Assembly (NCBI RefSeq): GCF_028294535.1
Contig: NZ_JAQBIE010000012.1
Location: forward strand, 62,001 to 126,000
Origin: Paracoccus onchidii
GTDB taxonomy: Bacteria > Pseudomonadota > Alphaproteobacteria > Rhodobacterales > Rhodobacteraceae
Direction of reading: 5' to 3'
Length of the DNA stretch: 64,000 nucleotides
Part shown: positions 53,783 through 62,036 of the stretch, piece after piece
Layout: each line of letters opens with the position of its first letter
How positions within the stretch are numbered: position 1 is the stretch's first letter
Made by a program: the position numbers and the translations under genes
Notes under the pieces: generated by a model
What the model saw: the letters and a program-made list of their open reading frames with translations, nothing else
Databases searched by the model: none
What the model was told of the DNA's origin: nothing

Positions 53783-54599
53783 TTACGCGGCCATGTTCTC
53801 AGTTTCCAGAGTCGCGTATTCGACGGCTTCGCAGTTGCGCCAAGGGCCGCGGCGATGGATGATCTCGGCCTTGTAAAGGCCATTGATGGTCTCAGCCAAA
53901 GCATTGTCATAGCTGTCGCCTACACTACCGACAGGGGGCTCGATGCCGGCTTCGCCCAGCCTTTCGGTGTCGCGAATAGATAGGTATTGCGAGCCGCGGT
54001 CGCTGTGAGGGACCAGCCCCATAGTCTTGGTCGGCCGCCTGTCATGAACTGCCTGCTCCAGTGCATCCAGGGCGAACCCTGTCCGCGCCGATGTACTGAC
54101 CCGCCAGCCGACGATCTGGCGCGCGTCGGCGTCGATGACGAAAGCGACATAGACGAAGCCTTTCCAGGTGGCGACGCAGGTGACGTCGCTGACCCAGAGC
54201 AGGTTTGGCGCGGGCACGCGGAACTGCCGGTTCACCTTGTCCTGCGGGCACGGGACCTTCTTGTCAGGGATGGTCGTCTTGTGTGGCTTGCCTCGCAATA
54301 ATGCCCTGAATGCCCATCCCCCTCATCAACCGGGCCATCGTGCAACGGGCGACATCGAAGCCTTCCCGATCCAGTTGCCGCCAGACCTTGCGCACGCCAT
54401 AGACACGCCGGTTCTCTTCGAACACGCGCTCGATCTCGGGTCGCAAGGCCGCCTCCCGCCGGACGCGATCCGACAGCCGGGCCGGATCGGCACGCTTCGC
54501 CAGGTGATCGTAGCAGGTGGACGGGGCGATCGGCAGAACCTTGCAGAACGGCTCGACCCCATGCGCCTCCCGATGATCGTCAATAAACCCGACCATCAC
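53783..54599 (-). pseudogene. IS3-family transposase OrfB, frameshifted
   Basis: DDE integrase-type transposase split over two frames. The first (54599 down to about 54295) holds the HTH_21 part: FIDDHREAHGVEPFCKVLPI and ENRRVYGVRKVWRQLDREG, ending GIQGIIARQ. The second (54298 down) resumes RGKPHKTTIPDKKVPCPQDK and carries the rve catalytic residues: Asp in LLWVSDVTCVATW, Asp in PHSDRGSQYLS, Glu in NALAETINGLYKAE. One extra base near 54290 causes the shift. The end YATLETENMAA is abrupt; family members usually have about 30 more residues with WVDWFN-type sequence there, so an internal deletion is likely. Confidence 0.82.
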
Positions 54600-54620
54600 C
54601 TCGACCGGCGGTCGAGCATT

Positions 54621-54956
54621 TCAGGCAGCGCTCGAAGCGATGCCGCTGCTGCCTTCGATCATCGCAAAATAGGCGCTCGCCTTACGCAGGATCTCGTTCG
54701 CCTGCCGGAGCTCCCGGTTCTCACGCTCAAGGGCCTTCATCTTCTTAGCCATGTCGCTCGGGATACCGGCACGCATCCCGCTGTCGACTTCGGCCTTCTT
54801 CACCCAATCGTTCAGCGTGTTCGCCGAACATCCGATCTTCGCGGAGATCGACGTGATCGCCTGCCAGCGAGAGCCGTGCTGCCCCTCGTTGTCGAGAACC
54901 AACCGCACGGCCCGCTCGCGCACTTCAGGCGAAAACTTATTCGTGGTCTTGCTCAT
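54621..54956 (-). CDS. IS3-family transposase OrfA
   Basis: 111-aa DNA-binding subunit. HTH_Tnp_1 domain: [40 protein letters not shown], followed by a leucine-zipper-like [20 protein letters not shown] that ends in the LRKASAYFA motif, at which OrfA-OrfB frameshifting normally occurs. The gene is intact, but its partner orfB is not. Confidence 0.9.
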   Translation of the reverse strand: MSKTTNKFSPEVRERAVRLVLDNEGQHGSRWQAITSISAKIGCSANTLNDWVKKAEVDSGMRAGIPSDMAKKMKALERENRELRQANEILRKASAYFAMIEGSSGIASSAA

Positions 54957-55050
54957 GATGCTCCATCCTACTCAGGAGTCGGAACCTCCGGAAAACCCGG
55001 TGCGGTTCACTCGCGGCTCGGAGGCGTTGGTCATGCGATCGTCGCCGTAG

Positions 55051-55890
55051 GGTCCAGACCCATTGATTTCAGGTCTTTGGCGTGATTCAGGTTTCGCAAG
55101 GAGACCTGATTGATGAGCAGCCTTTTCTGGCTGACGGACGCACAAATGGAGCGTCTGAAGCCGTTCTTCCCCAAGAGCCATGGCAAGCCTCGCGTCGATG
55201 ATCGCCGCGTTCTCAGTGGCATAATCTTCATCAATCGCAATGGGTTGCGGTGGTGTGATGCGCCGAAGGAATACGGCCCGGCGAAGACCCTTTACAACCG
55301 TTGGAAACGCTGGAGCGACAATGGCGTGTTCGCCCGGATCATGGTGGGCCTGGCCGCCGCGAGCGCCGAGCACAAGACGATCATGATCGACGCGACGTAT
55401 CTGAAGGCGCACCGCACGGCCTCGAGCCTGTGCGTCAAAAAGGGGGGCGTGGGCGTCAGATCGGGCGCACCAAAGGCGGCATGAACACCAAGTTACACGC
55501 CGTTGCCGATGCCAAGGGGCGGCCGATCGGGTTCTTCATGTCCGCCGGCCAGGTCAGCGACTACACCGGTGCGGCGGCGCTGCTGGGCAGCTTGCCGAAA
55601 GCCGGGTGGCTGCTCGCCGACAGAGGCTATGATGCCGATTGGTTCAGAGAAGCGTTGAAAGACAAGGGGATAAAGGTCTGCATCCCAGGCCGGAAGTCGC
55701 GCAAGAAAGCCGTGAAATACGACAAGCGGCGCTACAAACGGCGCAACCGCATTGAGATCATGTTTGGGCGCCTGAAAGATTGGAGGCGGATCGCCACCCG
55801 ATACGATCGGTGTCCGGAAACCTTCTTCTCCGCAATCATGCTCGCCGCAACCGTCTTGTTCTGGCTGTGATCAAGAACGAGTCTGGAGCC
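55051..55890 (+). mobile_element. IS5-family (IS427-type) insertion sequence
   Basis: 840-bp element with matching ends GGTCCAGACC (left) and GTCTGGAGCC (right, inverted; about 8 of 10 match), flanked by a TAG on both sides (55048-55050 and 55891-55893), a plausible 3-bp target duplication. It starts only 41 bp after the IS3-family right end and contains one transposase in two overlapping frames. Confidence 0.82.
55113..55870 (+). CDS. IS5/IS427-type transposase, two frames joined by slippery run
   Basis: DDE transposase in which the first frame (55113-55484) carries WLTDAQMERLKPFFPKSHGK, GLRWCDAPKEYGPAKTLYNR and the first Asp in IMIDATYLKAHRTAS. The second (to 55870) carries GGMNTKLHAVADAKGRPIGF, the second Asp in LLADRGYDADWF and the final Glu in RRNRIEIMFGRLKDWRRIA. 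The frames overlap around AAAAAGGGGGG (55437-55447), a classic slippery run at which IS427-type elements produce the fusion by programmed frameshift. So the element may be functional. Confidence 0.85.
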
Positions 55891-55991
55891 TAGGTAATCA
55901 GGGATATCCTGGCACGTTGCCGAAGAACGCCCGGATCGACGCAGCCCGCGGAACATGATTGCCGGTTCCTGCAAGACGAGAAGGGAAGTGG

Positions 55992-56515
55992 ATGCGGGGA
56001 TCGGACGAGGCGCGTGGTTCGCTTTTCAGCTATGTTGATCTTGCACAGCGCATCCCCGCCCGGCATCCGCTGCGCAAGATCCAACAGGTGGTGAATGACG
56101 CTCGTCAGCCTCGATGGTGCATTCGACCGGCTTCATGCCATGGGCGGGCGCCCCTCGGGCCCACGAACCGTCCAATCCAGAGCTTGCCCGGGTGACCACG
56201 CCGAAGCCTGGAACCCGAAAGGCCGGAGCAAATTTCCGGGGCGAAAAACGCTCGGATGCGACCCACGCATCGGTCACGGATCCAGGGGCGCGGCTCTGCC
56301 CCCCCCCGGTGCCGGCGCCGCCCTTTGCTTGATGGGGCATAGGTTGATGGAGAACCGGCATGGCGTCGTGGTGCAGAAGGCGAAATTCTCCACGATCGAC
56401 GGTCGAACTGCCCGTCACGCAGGTTACGCAACCTCGCAGCGGTGCCGAGAAAAGATCGAGGAGCCGTTCGGATGGGCCGAGACGGGGGGGGGGTGAGACG
56501 GCGGGCCAAATGTCG
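55992..56515 (+). pseudogene. Remnant of another IS5-like (DUF772-type) transposase
   Basis: Pieces of one transposase survive in different frames. The start MRGSDEARGSLFSYVDLAQR then IPARHPLRKIQQVVNDA is followed, after a shift near 56100, by SLDGAFDRLHAMGGRPS. After a gap the frame resumes with LMGHRLMENRHGVVVQ, and after another deletion STIDGRTARHAGYATSQRC and REKIEEPFGWAET. A poly-G run (56487-56496) breaks the final frame. In relatives these blocks are separated by about 200 more residues, so two internal deletions are evident. No terminal repeats were found. Confidence 0.75.
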
Positions 56516-56662
56516 GGCGCAGTCGCCCTCATTGGCTATGGAAGAGCAATCCTTCACCTGCCGCGCGTTTATAAGTGGCGTGGTAGGTGTCTGATACAAC
56601 TTCAAAAAAAAGATGCCTTGGCCCGAACTTGATCTCGATCTACGCGGGGTCCGGTCAGAGCA
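56516..56662. other. Short spacer with no gene
   Basis: Nothing recognisable; presumably the 3' remnant of the damaged transposase and the downstream region of the XRE regulator gene. Confidence 0.4.
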
Positions 56663-57022
56663 TCACGCGGCGTCGGAAAGAACCCGTGCAAGTTCGAAAA
56701 TCTGGCGGCGTTGCGCGGCGGGCATGGCGTAATAGGCACGCACCAGCTGCAACGCTTCCTTGTCGGCAAGGATATCGCCTTCGACCGAATCGGGCATCTC
56801 GCCTTCGTGCAGGCCTTCGAAGAAAAAACTGACCGGCACGTCGACAGCACGGGCTATATCCCACAGCCGCGATGCGGAAACGCGGTTCATGCCGGTTTCG
56901 TATTTCTGAATCTGTTGAAACTTGATACCGACCTTGTCGGCGAGTTGTTGTTGGGTCATTCCGATCATCCAGCGACGATGGCGGATACGCTTGCCAACAT
57001 GAACATCAACACCGTGCTTCAT
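56663..57022 (-). CDS. XRE-family transcriptional regulator
   Basis: 119-aa DNA-binding protein. The helix-turn-helix is in residues about 10-65: VGKRIRHRRWMIGMTQQQLA, DKVGIKFQQIQKYETGMNRV, SASRLWDIARAVDVPVSFFF, the classic Cro/CI-type sequence. The C-terminal half (EALQLVRAYYAMPAAQRRQI) is a helical dimer/effector tail. Highly similar short regulators are common as chromosomal genes in Rhodobacterales, so it need not belong to the IS cluster beside it. Divergent from the quinone oxidoreductase gene across a 177-bp region it may regulate. Confidence 0.9.
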   Translation of the reverse strand: MKHGVDVHVGKRIRHRRWMIGMTQQQLADKVGIKFQQIQKYETGMNRVSASRLWDIARAVDVPVSFFFEGLHEGEMPDSVEGDILADKEALQLVRAYYAMPAAQRRQIFELARVLSDAA

Positions 57023-57199
57023 AGCATTACCTCTTACAATCTAAAGAGGCAGTAGCCCAACAGCCCTCAATTATCGAGTGTCAACATGGTTAACAAGCCC
57101 GTTTCTGACCAAAAAGACAGGTCCTGATTTGCGTAATGTGCAGTTTTCGTGACCCCAGCGATTGCTGCATCGAAACATAGGTGCCAACCGGAGAATTGC

Positions 57200-58168
57200 A
57201 TGGCCGAGAATATACGAATCGCTTCTGTGGAACAGCTTGGATCCGACCCCGTGCTGCGCGATGTCGCGCTGGCTGACTGCCCGCCGGGGCAGGTCCAGGT
57301 CCGGATGCGCGCGGCGGCGCTGAACTTTGCCGATTTGCTGAAGGCCAAGGGACAATATCAGGAACCGCAGGATCCGCCGTTCCTGGCCGGGCTGGAGGGC
57401 GCGGGCGAGGTCATGTCGGCACCCGAAAACAGCGGGTTCAATCCCGGTGACCGCATTATCGTTTCCCATCCGGGCACAATGGCGCAGGTCATTTCCGTTC
57501 CCCCGGTTGCCTGCCAGAAAATACCTGACTGCATGAGCTTCGAGCAGGCGGCCGGTTTCCAGGTGGCTTATGGAACCAGCCATCTGGCGCTGGACGGGCG
57601 GGCGGATCTGCGCGCCGGAGAAACGTTGGTCGTTCTGGGTGCCGCCGGAGGGGTCGGGCTGACGGCGGTCGAGATCGGCAAGGCAATGGGGGCGCGGGTG
57701 ATCGCGGTCGCCCGCGGCGCGGCGCGGCTTGAAACCGTCAGGGCGGCCGGGGCCGATGTGATGATCGACAGCGACGATTGCGGTGATCTGAAATCCGCAT
57801 TGCGCGAACTGGGCGGTGTCGATGTGGTCTATGATCCCGTTGGCGGCGCGATGGGTGAGGCGGCATTTCGCGCGCTGAAGCGGGGCGGGCGCTTTCTGGT
57901 GATCGGATTCGCGGGGGGCGGTGCCCCGGCATTGCCCCTGAACCACGCCCTCGTCAAGAATATCGCGGTCCACGGATTCTATTGGGGCGGGTATCGCCTT
58001 CTTGATCCGGGGGCGTTGCGGAGCAGCATGTCACGCCTGTTGTCACTGTTCGAGGCGGGCAAACTGCATCCGGTCGCCGGTAAGGTTCTGCCTTTGGAAC
58101 AGCTGGTTGACGGCTATGATCTGTTGCGGACACGCAAATCGGTCGGCAAGATAATCATAACCTTGTAA
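57200..58168 (+). CDS. NADPH:quinone oxidoreductase / zinc-independent MDR protein
   Basis: Medium-chain dehydrogenase/reductase of 322 aa; reduces quinones or enoyl compounds with NADPH. ATG at 57200 with GGAGA upstream. N-terminal GroES-like part: MRAAALNFADLLKAKGQYQE and FLAGLEGAGEVM. Cofactor-binding GAAGGVGLTAVEIGKAMGAR, with the VIAVARGAARLETVRAAGAD strand. No zinc-binding Cys ligands are present, as in QOR. The end VGKIIITL is normal. Confidence 0.92.
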   Translation: MAENIRIASVEQLGSDPVLRDVALADCPPGQVQVRMRAAALNFADLLKAKGQYQEPQDPPFLAGLEGAGEVMSAPENSGFNPGDRIIVSHPGTMAQVISVPPVACQKIPDCMSFEQAAGFQVAYGTSHLALDGRADLRAGETLVVLGAAGGVGLTAVEIGKAMGARVIAVARGAARLETVRAAGADVMIDSDDCGDLKSALRELGGVDVVYDPVGGAMGEAAFRALKRGGRFLVIGFAGGGAPALPLNHALVKNIAVHGFYWGGYRLLDPGALRSSMSRLLSLFEAGKLHPVAGKVLPLEQLVDGYDLLRTRKSVGKIIITL

Positions 58169-58275
58169 TATGGTCGCGATTGGGGGCGTTTCAGCATTGA
58201 AATGCTGCGCGCGCCTGCCAATATTGCAAGGGAAACGGGGCTGCACGCCCTGATCCGCCTATAGGGGAGACATAG

Positions 58276-59022
58276 ATGGCAGATTACAATACTTACCGCT
58301 CCGCGCAGGGCGTCGGCACCCGCAGCGCGGTGATCGACGAAGGACTGCGGGCCTACATGAACAAGGTTTATGGGCTGATGGCGGTTGGCATGGGGGTAAC
58401 TGCCGTCGCCGCCTATGGTGTCAGCACCATGGCCGTCGACGCCACCGGTCAGCTGACGCAGCTTGGCACGGCGATCTATGCATCGCCCCTGAAATGGGTG
58501 ATCATGTTCGCGCCGCTGCTGGTCGTCTTTGCTTTCGGCGCCATGCTGAACAAGATGTCCGTTCAGGGCGCGACGATGGTGTTTTACGGTTTTGCGGCAT
58601 TGATGGGACTGTCGATCAGCTCGATCTTTCTGGTCTATACGCCGTTCTCGATCGTTCAGACCTTCCTTGTGACGGCAATCGCCTTTGCGGGCCTTTCGCT
58701 TTGGGGCTATACGACCAAGAAAGACATCTCGGGTTGGGGCAGCTTCCTGATCATGGGGGTGATCGGTCTGGTCGTCGCCTCGATCGTGAACATCTTCCTG
58801 CAAAGCTCGGCGATGCAGTTCGCGATTTCCATTCTGGGCGTTCTGATCTTTGCGGGTCTGACCGCTTATGACACGCAGAACATCAAGAACACCTATCTGC
58901 GCATGGCCGGTTCGGATCAGGAATTCCTGGGCAAGACCGCGATCATGGGTGCCCTGCAGCTGTATCTGGACTTTATCAACCTGTTCATGTTCCTGCTGCA
59001 ATTCCTCGGCAACCGCGAATAA
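58276..59022 (+). CDS. Bax inhibitor-1/YccA family membrane protein
   Basis: 248-aa inner-membrane protein with seven hydrophobic segments. BI-1 features: RAYMNKVYGLMAVGMGVTAV, WVIMFAPLLVVFAFGAML, SSIFLVYTPFSIVQTFLVTA and TAYDTQNIKNTYL, with the last acidic pair near GALQLYLDFINLFMFLL. Members conduct Ca/H or modulate membrane proteases such as FtsH (YccA). A strong terminator follows. Confidence 0.93.
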   Translation: MADYNTYRSAQGVGTRSAVIDEGLRAYMNKVYGLMAVGMGVTAVAAYGVSTMAVDATGQLTQLGTAIYASPLKWVIMFAPLLVVFAFGAMLNKMSVQGATMVFYGFAALMGLSISSIFLVYTPFSIVQTFLVTAIAFAGLSLWGYTTKKDISGWGSFLIMGVIGLVVASIVNIFLQSSAMQFAISILGVLIFAGLTAYDTQNIKNTYLRMAGSDQEFLGKTAIMGALQLYLDFINLFMFLLQFLGNRE

Positions 59023-59050
59023 TTCGGGTTCTGCCGATCTGAAAACCGAC

Positions 59051-59080
59051 AAAGCCTGCCAGTTGTCTGGCAGGCTTTTT
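59051..59080 (+). terminator. Intrinsic terminator after BI-1/YccA gene
   Basis: AAAGCCTGCCAG (59051-59062) pairs with CTGGCAGGCTTT (59067-59078) round a TTGT loop and runs into T residues. Its A-tract/T-tract symmetry means it may also end the minus-strand purD transcript. Confidence 0.9.
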
Positions 59081-59129
59081 CAATGTTCGGGGCAAAGATC
59101 TGTGCGGTGTGACGCGCGCTTTGCAGGAC

Positions 59130-60395
59130 TCAGCTTTCCGGCAGCGCGCGCCAGCCAATATCACGACGGCAGAACCCCTGAGGCCAATCGATCATGTCGA
59201 CCAGCTTGTAGGCCCGTTCATGTGCTTCGGCCAGGCTGTCGCCGCGCCCGGTGCAGGCCAGAACCCGGCCGCCTGTCGCAAGCACCTTGCCGTCATCCGA
59301 TGCGGTGCCCGCGTGGAACACCATCTCGAAGCTGGTTTCGGGAATCTCGTCCAGGCCGGAAATGACCGTGCCCTTCTCGTAGCTGCCGGGATAGCCATTC
59401 GCGGCCATGACGATGGTCATGGCGTGATCATCGGCCCAGTTCACCTTTGCCGCGCCCAGACGTTCCTCGGCGCAGGCCAGAAGCAGATCGAGAACCTGCG
59501 CGCCCAGCCGCATCATCAATGCCTGGCATTCGGGGTCGCCAAAGCGGACATTGTATTCGACCAGACGCGCCTGTCCGTCCTGAATCATCAATCCCGCATA
59601 GAGAACGCCTTGAAACGGCATTCCCTTTCGCGCCATTTCCGCGACGGTCGGACGCACGATACGGTCCATCACCTGCTGTTGCAACGCATCGGTAAGAACC
59701 GGGGCAGGGCTATAGGCCCCCATGCCACCGGTATTGGGGCCGGTATCGCCTTCGCCGACGCGCTTGTGGTCCTGGGCGGTGCCAATCGGCAAGCAATCGG
59801 TGCCGTCGCACAGGATGAAGAAACTGGCTTCTTCACCGGCCATGAATTCTTCGATGACAACCGAGGTGTCGCCAAATTCACCCTGAAAGATCAGGTCGAT
59901 GGCCTCATGCGCCTGGGCGATGGTTTCCGCGACGGTTACGCCCTTTCCCGCAGCCAGGCCATCGGCCTTGATCACGATCGGCGCACCCTGTTTCGTGACG
60001 TATTCGCGCGCCCCGAGCGGATCGGTGAATCGCGCCCAGGCGGCCGTCGGGGCGTTGCACGCGTCGCAAATTTCCTTGGTGAAGGTTTTCGAGGCTTCCA
60101 GCTGCGCAGCCGCCTGCGAAGGGCCAAAGACCAGGAACCCCGCCGCGCGCAACGCATCCGAAACGCCGGCAGCCAGCGGTGCCTCGGGGCCGATGACAAC
60201 GAAGTCGATCGCGTTGTCTTCGGCAAATTCAAGAACATCCGCGCGGGAATTGATGTCGATCGCGGCGCAATCGGCAATGCGTTCGATGCCCGCATTGCCC
60301 GGCGCGACGATCAGTCGGTCACATTTGGGGTTCTGCCGGATCGCCCAGGCCAGCGCATGTTCGCGCCCGCCGCTTCCCAGGATCAGGATGTTCAT
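59130..60395 (-). CDS. purD: Phosphoribosylamine-glycine ligase
   Basis: Second step of purine synthesis. 421 aa from the ATG before NILILGSGGREHALAWAIRQ. ATP-grasp features: DGLAAGKGVTVAETIAQA, VIEEFMAGEEASFFILCDG, YAGLMIQDGQARLVEYNVRF and GDPECQALMMRL. The longer open frame toward xseA lacks an RBS. It is divergent from xseA with 62 bp between the start codons. Confidence 0.95.
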   Translation of the reverse strand: MNILILGSGGREHALAWAIRQNPKCDRLIVAPGNAGIERIADCAAIDINSRADVLEFAEDNAIDFVVIGPEAPLAAGVSDALRAAGFLVFGPSQAAAQLEASKTFTKEICDACNAPTAAWARFTDPLGAREYVTKQGAPIVIKADGLAAGKGVTVAETIAQAHEAIDLIFQGEFGDTSVVIEEFMAGEEASFFILCDGTDCLPIGTAQDHKRVGEGDTGPNTGGMGAYSPAPVLTDALQQQVMDRIVRPTVAEMARKGMPFQGVLYAGLMIQDGQARLVEYNVRFGDPECQALMMRLGAQVLDLLLACAEERLGAAKVNWADDHAMTIVMAANGYPGSYEKGTVISGLDEIPETSFEMVFHAGTASDDGKVLATGGRVLACTGRGDSLAEAHERAYKLVDMIDWPQGFCRRDIGWRALPES

Positions 60396-60457
60396 CTGCC
60401 GCCCTTTCACTTGCTGTCGCGGCGTTCTAATCTGCGTTGGGAAAGGGAACAAGCCGC

Positions 60458-62020
60458 ATGGATCTTCTGGAAGACGCCCCGGGCAACAATGCCCATGAAT
60501 TCACCGTGTCCGAATTGTCGGGGGCGGTCAAACGCAGCATCGAGGACCAGTTCGGGCGTGTCCGCGTTCGCGGCGAGGTCGGGCGCGTGTCCCGGCCGTC
60601 CTCGGGGCATTTGTATTTCGACCTCAAGGATGACCGGTCGGTTCTGGCGGCCGTGACCTGGAAAGGTCAGGCGGGGCGCCTGGCCCAACGGCCCGAGGAA
60701 GGCATGGAGGTCATCGCGACCGGGCGAATGACGACCTTTGCAGGGCAGTCGAAATACCAGCTGATTGTCGATCAGATCGAACCCGCCGGGGTCGGCGCGC
60801 TGATGGCCATGCTGGAAAAGCGGCGCAAGATGTTGGCAGCAGAGGGGCTGTTTGACGAGGGGCGCAAGCAACCGTTGCCATTCTTGCCGCGCGTGATCGG
60901 TGTCGTGACTTCGCCCTCGGGCGCCGTCATTCGCGATATCCTGCATCGATTGCGCGACCGTTTCCCGTCACATGTCGTGATCTGGCCTGTCGCGGTTCAG
61001 GGCGATGCCTGTGCCGGCCAGGTTGCTGCGGCCATCAACGGGTTCAATGCCTTGGGGCCAGATGATGCGATTCCCCGGCCTGATCTGATCATTGTTGCAC
61101 GCGGTGGTGGCAGCCTGGAAGATCTTTGGGGGTTCAACGAAGAAATCGTGGTGCGCGCCGCGGCTGCAAGCCGGATTCCGCTGATTTCCGCGGTCGGGCA
61201 TGAAACCGACACCACCCTGATCGATTTTGCATCCGATCGCCGCGCACCTACCCCTACTGCCGCGGCAGAGATTGCTGTTCCCGTGCGCGGCGAACTGGCC
61301 ATGCGGCTGTCGGAATCGGCGGCACGGATGGAGCGCGCATTGGGCCAGCGCATCGAACGCCCCCGGCAACGCCTGCACGATCTGGGCCGTGCGATGGGCC
61401 GCCCGGCTTCGTTGACCGAGGCGCATCGCCAGCGACTGGATCTTTGGGGCGTCAGGCTGGAACCGGCCCTGCACGGTCTTGTCCGGCGGCGGCGGCAGGA
61501 GCTGGCGTCGCGACCGATACCGGTCGCGACCTTGCGCCAGTTCACTGCCGCCAAACGCCACGGGCTAGAGCGTGTTGTGTTGCAGCTGGAAACAGGACAC
61601 CAGCGGCGCAGCGAACGTCGCAAGGATCGGCTGGTCGCGTTTCAACAACGGTTGGACGGGTCTCTGTCCCGCGTGGTCGCCCTCACAAGGCGTGCCGTGG
61701 TGACGCAGGGCGAACGGCTTGAACAGCTCTCTGCGAAGCTGCAGGGGGCATCGACGCGAATGATCCAGCAACGTCGCGATGCGCTGACCCGGCTTGATCG
61801 CACGCGCCAGACCCTTGGCTATCGCGAAACACTGAAACGGGGTTACGCGGTGGTCCGCGTTCATGGTCAGGAAGGGGTGCTGACATCGGCACAGGCCACC
61901 AGGGTGACGCCGCGCGTTGAAATCGAGTTCAGCGATGGTCGCGTCGATGCCCGCCCCGAAGGTGGGGGGGCGAAAACCCGCAGCCCCAAGAAGCCACCCG
62001 AGCAGAAAACCCTGTTCTGA
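60458..62020 (+). CDS. xseA: Exodeoxyribonuclease VII large subunit
   Basis: Catalytic subunit of the single-strand exonuclease used in mismatch repair and DNA end processing. 520 aa from ATG 60458 with AAGGGAA upstream. N-terminal OB fold: FTVSELSGAVKRSIEDQFGR, VRGEVGRVSRPSSGHLYFDL. Catalytic core: RVIGVVTSPSGAVIRDILHR, IIVARGGGSLEDLWGFNEEI, VVRAAAASRIPLISAVGHET, and DFASDRRAPTPTAAAEIAVP. A long coiled coil follows before the C-terminal GYAVVRVHGQEGVLTSA domain. xseB is not in the window. Confidence 0.95.
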   Translation: MDLLEDAPGNNAHEFTVSELSGAVKRSIEDQFGRVRVRGEVGRVSRPSSGHLYFDLKDDRSVLAAVTWKGQAGRLAQRPEEGMEVIATGRMTTFAGQSKYQLIVDQIEPAGVGALMAMLEKRRKMLAAEGLFDEGRKQPLPFLPRVIGVVTSPSGAVIRDILHRLRDRFPSHVVIWPVAVQGDACAGQVAAAINGFNALGPDDAIPRPDLIIVARGGGSLEDLWGFNEEIVVRAAAASRIPLISAVGHETDTTLIDFASDRRAPTPTAAAEIAVPVRGELAMRLSESAARMERALGQRIERPRQRLHDLGRAMGRPASLTEAHRQRLDLWGVRLEPALHGLVRRRRQELASRPIPVATLRQFTAAKRHGLERVVLQLETGHQRRSERRKDRLVAFQQRLDGSLSRVVALTRRAVVTQGERLEQLSAKLQGASTRMIQQRRDALTRLDRTRQTLGYRETLKRGYAVVRVHGQEGVLTSAQATRVTPRVEIEFSDGRVDARPEGGGAKTRSPKKPPEQKTLF

Positions 62021-62036
62021 CGGACCTGTCGGGCGG

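Larger units (their letters stand above)
53743..55009 (-). mobile_element. IS3-family insertion sequence, transposase orfB disrupted
   Basis: About 1.27 kb bounded by imperfect terminal inverted repeats of roughly 27 bp: the left end begins TGAACCGCGCCGGGTTTTTC and the right end, read inwards, TGAACCGCACCGGGTTTTCC, both continuing into CGGAGG. It contains orfA and orfB on the minus strand. The bases outside the ends (AAG on the left, CTC on the right) do not match, so no target duplication remains. Because orfB is broken the copy is probably immobile on its own. Confidence 0.85.
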
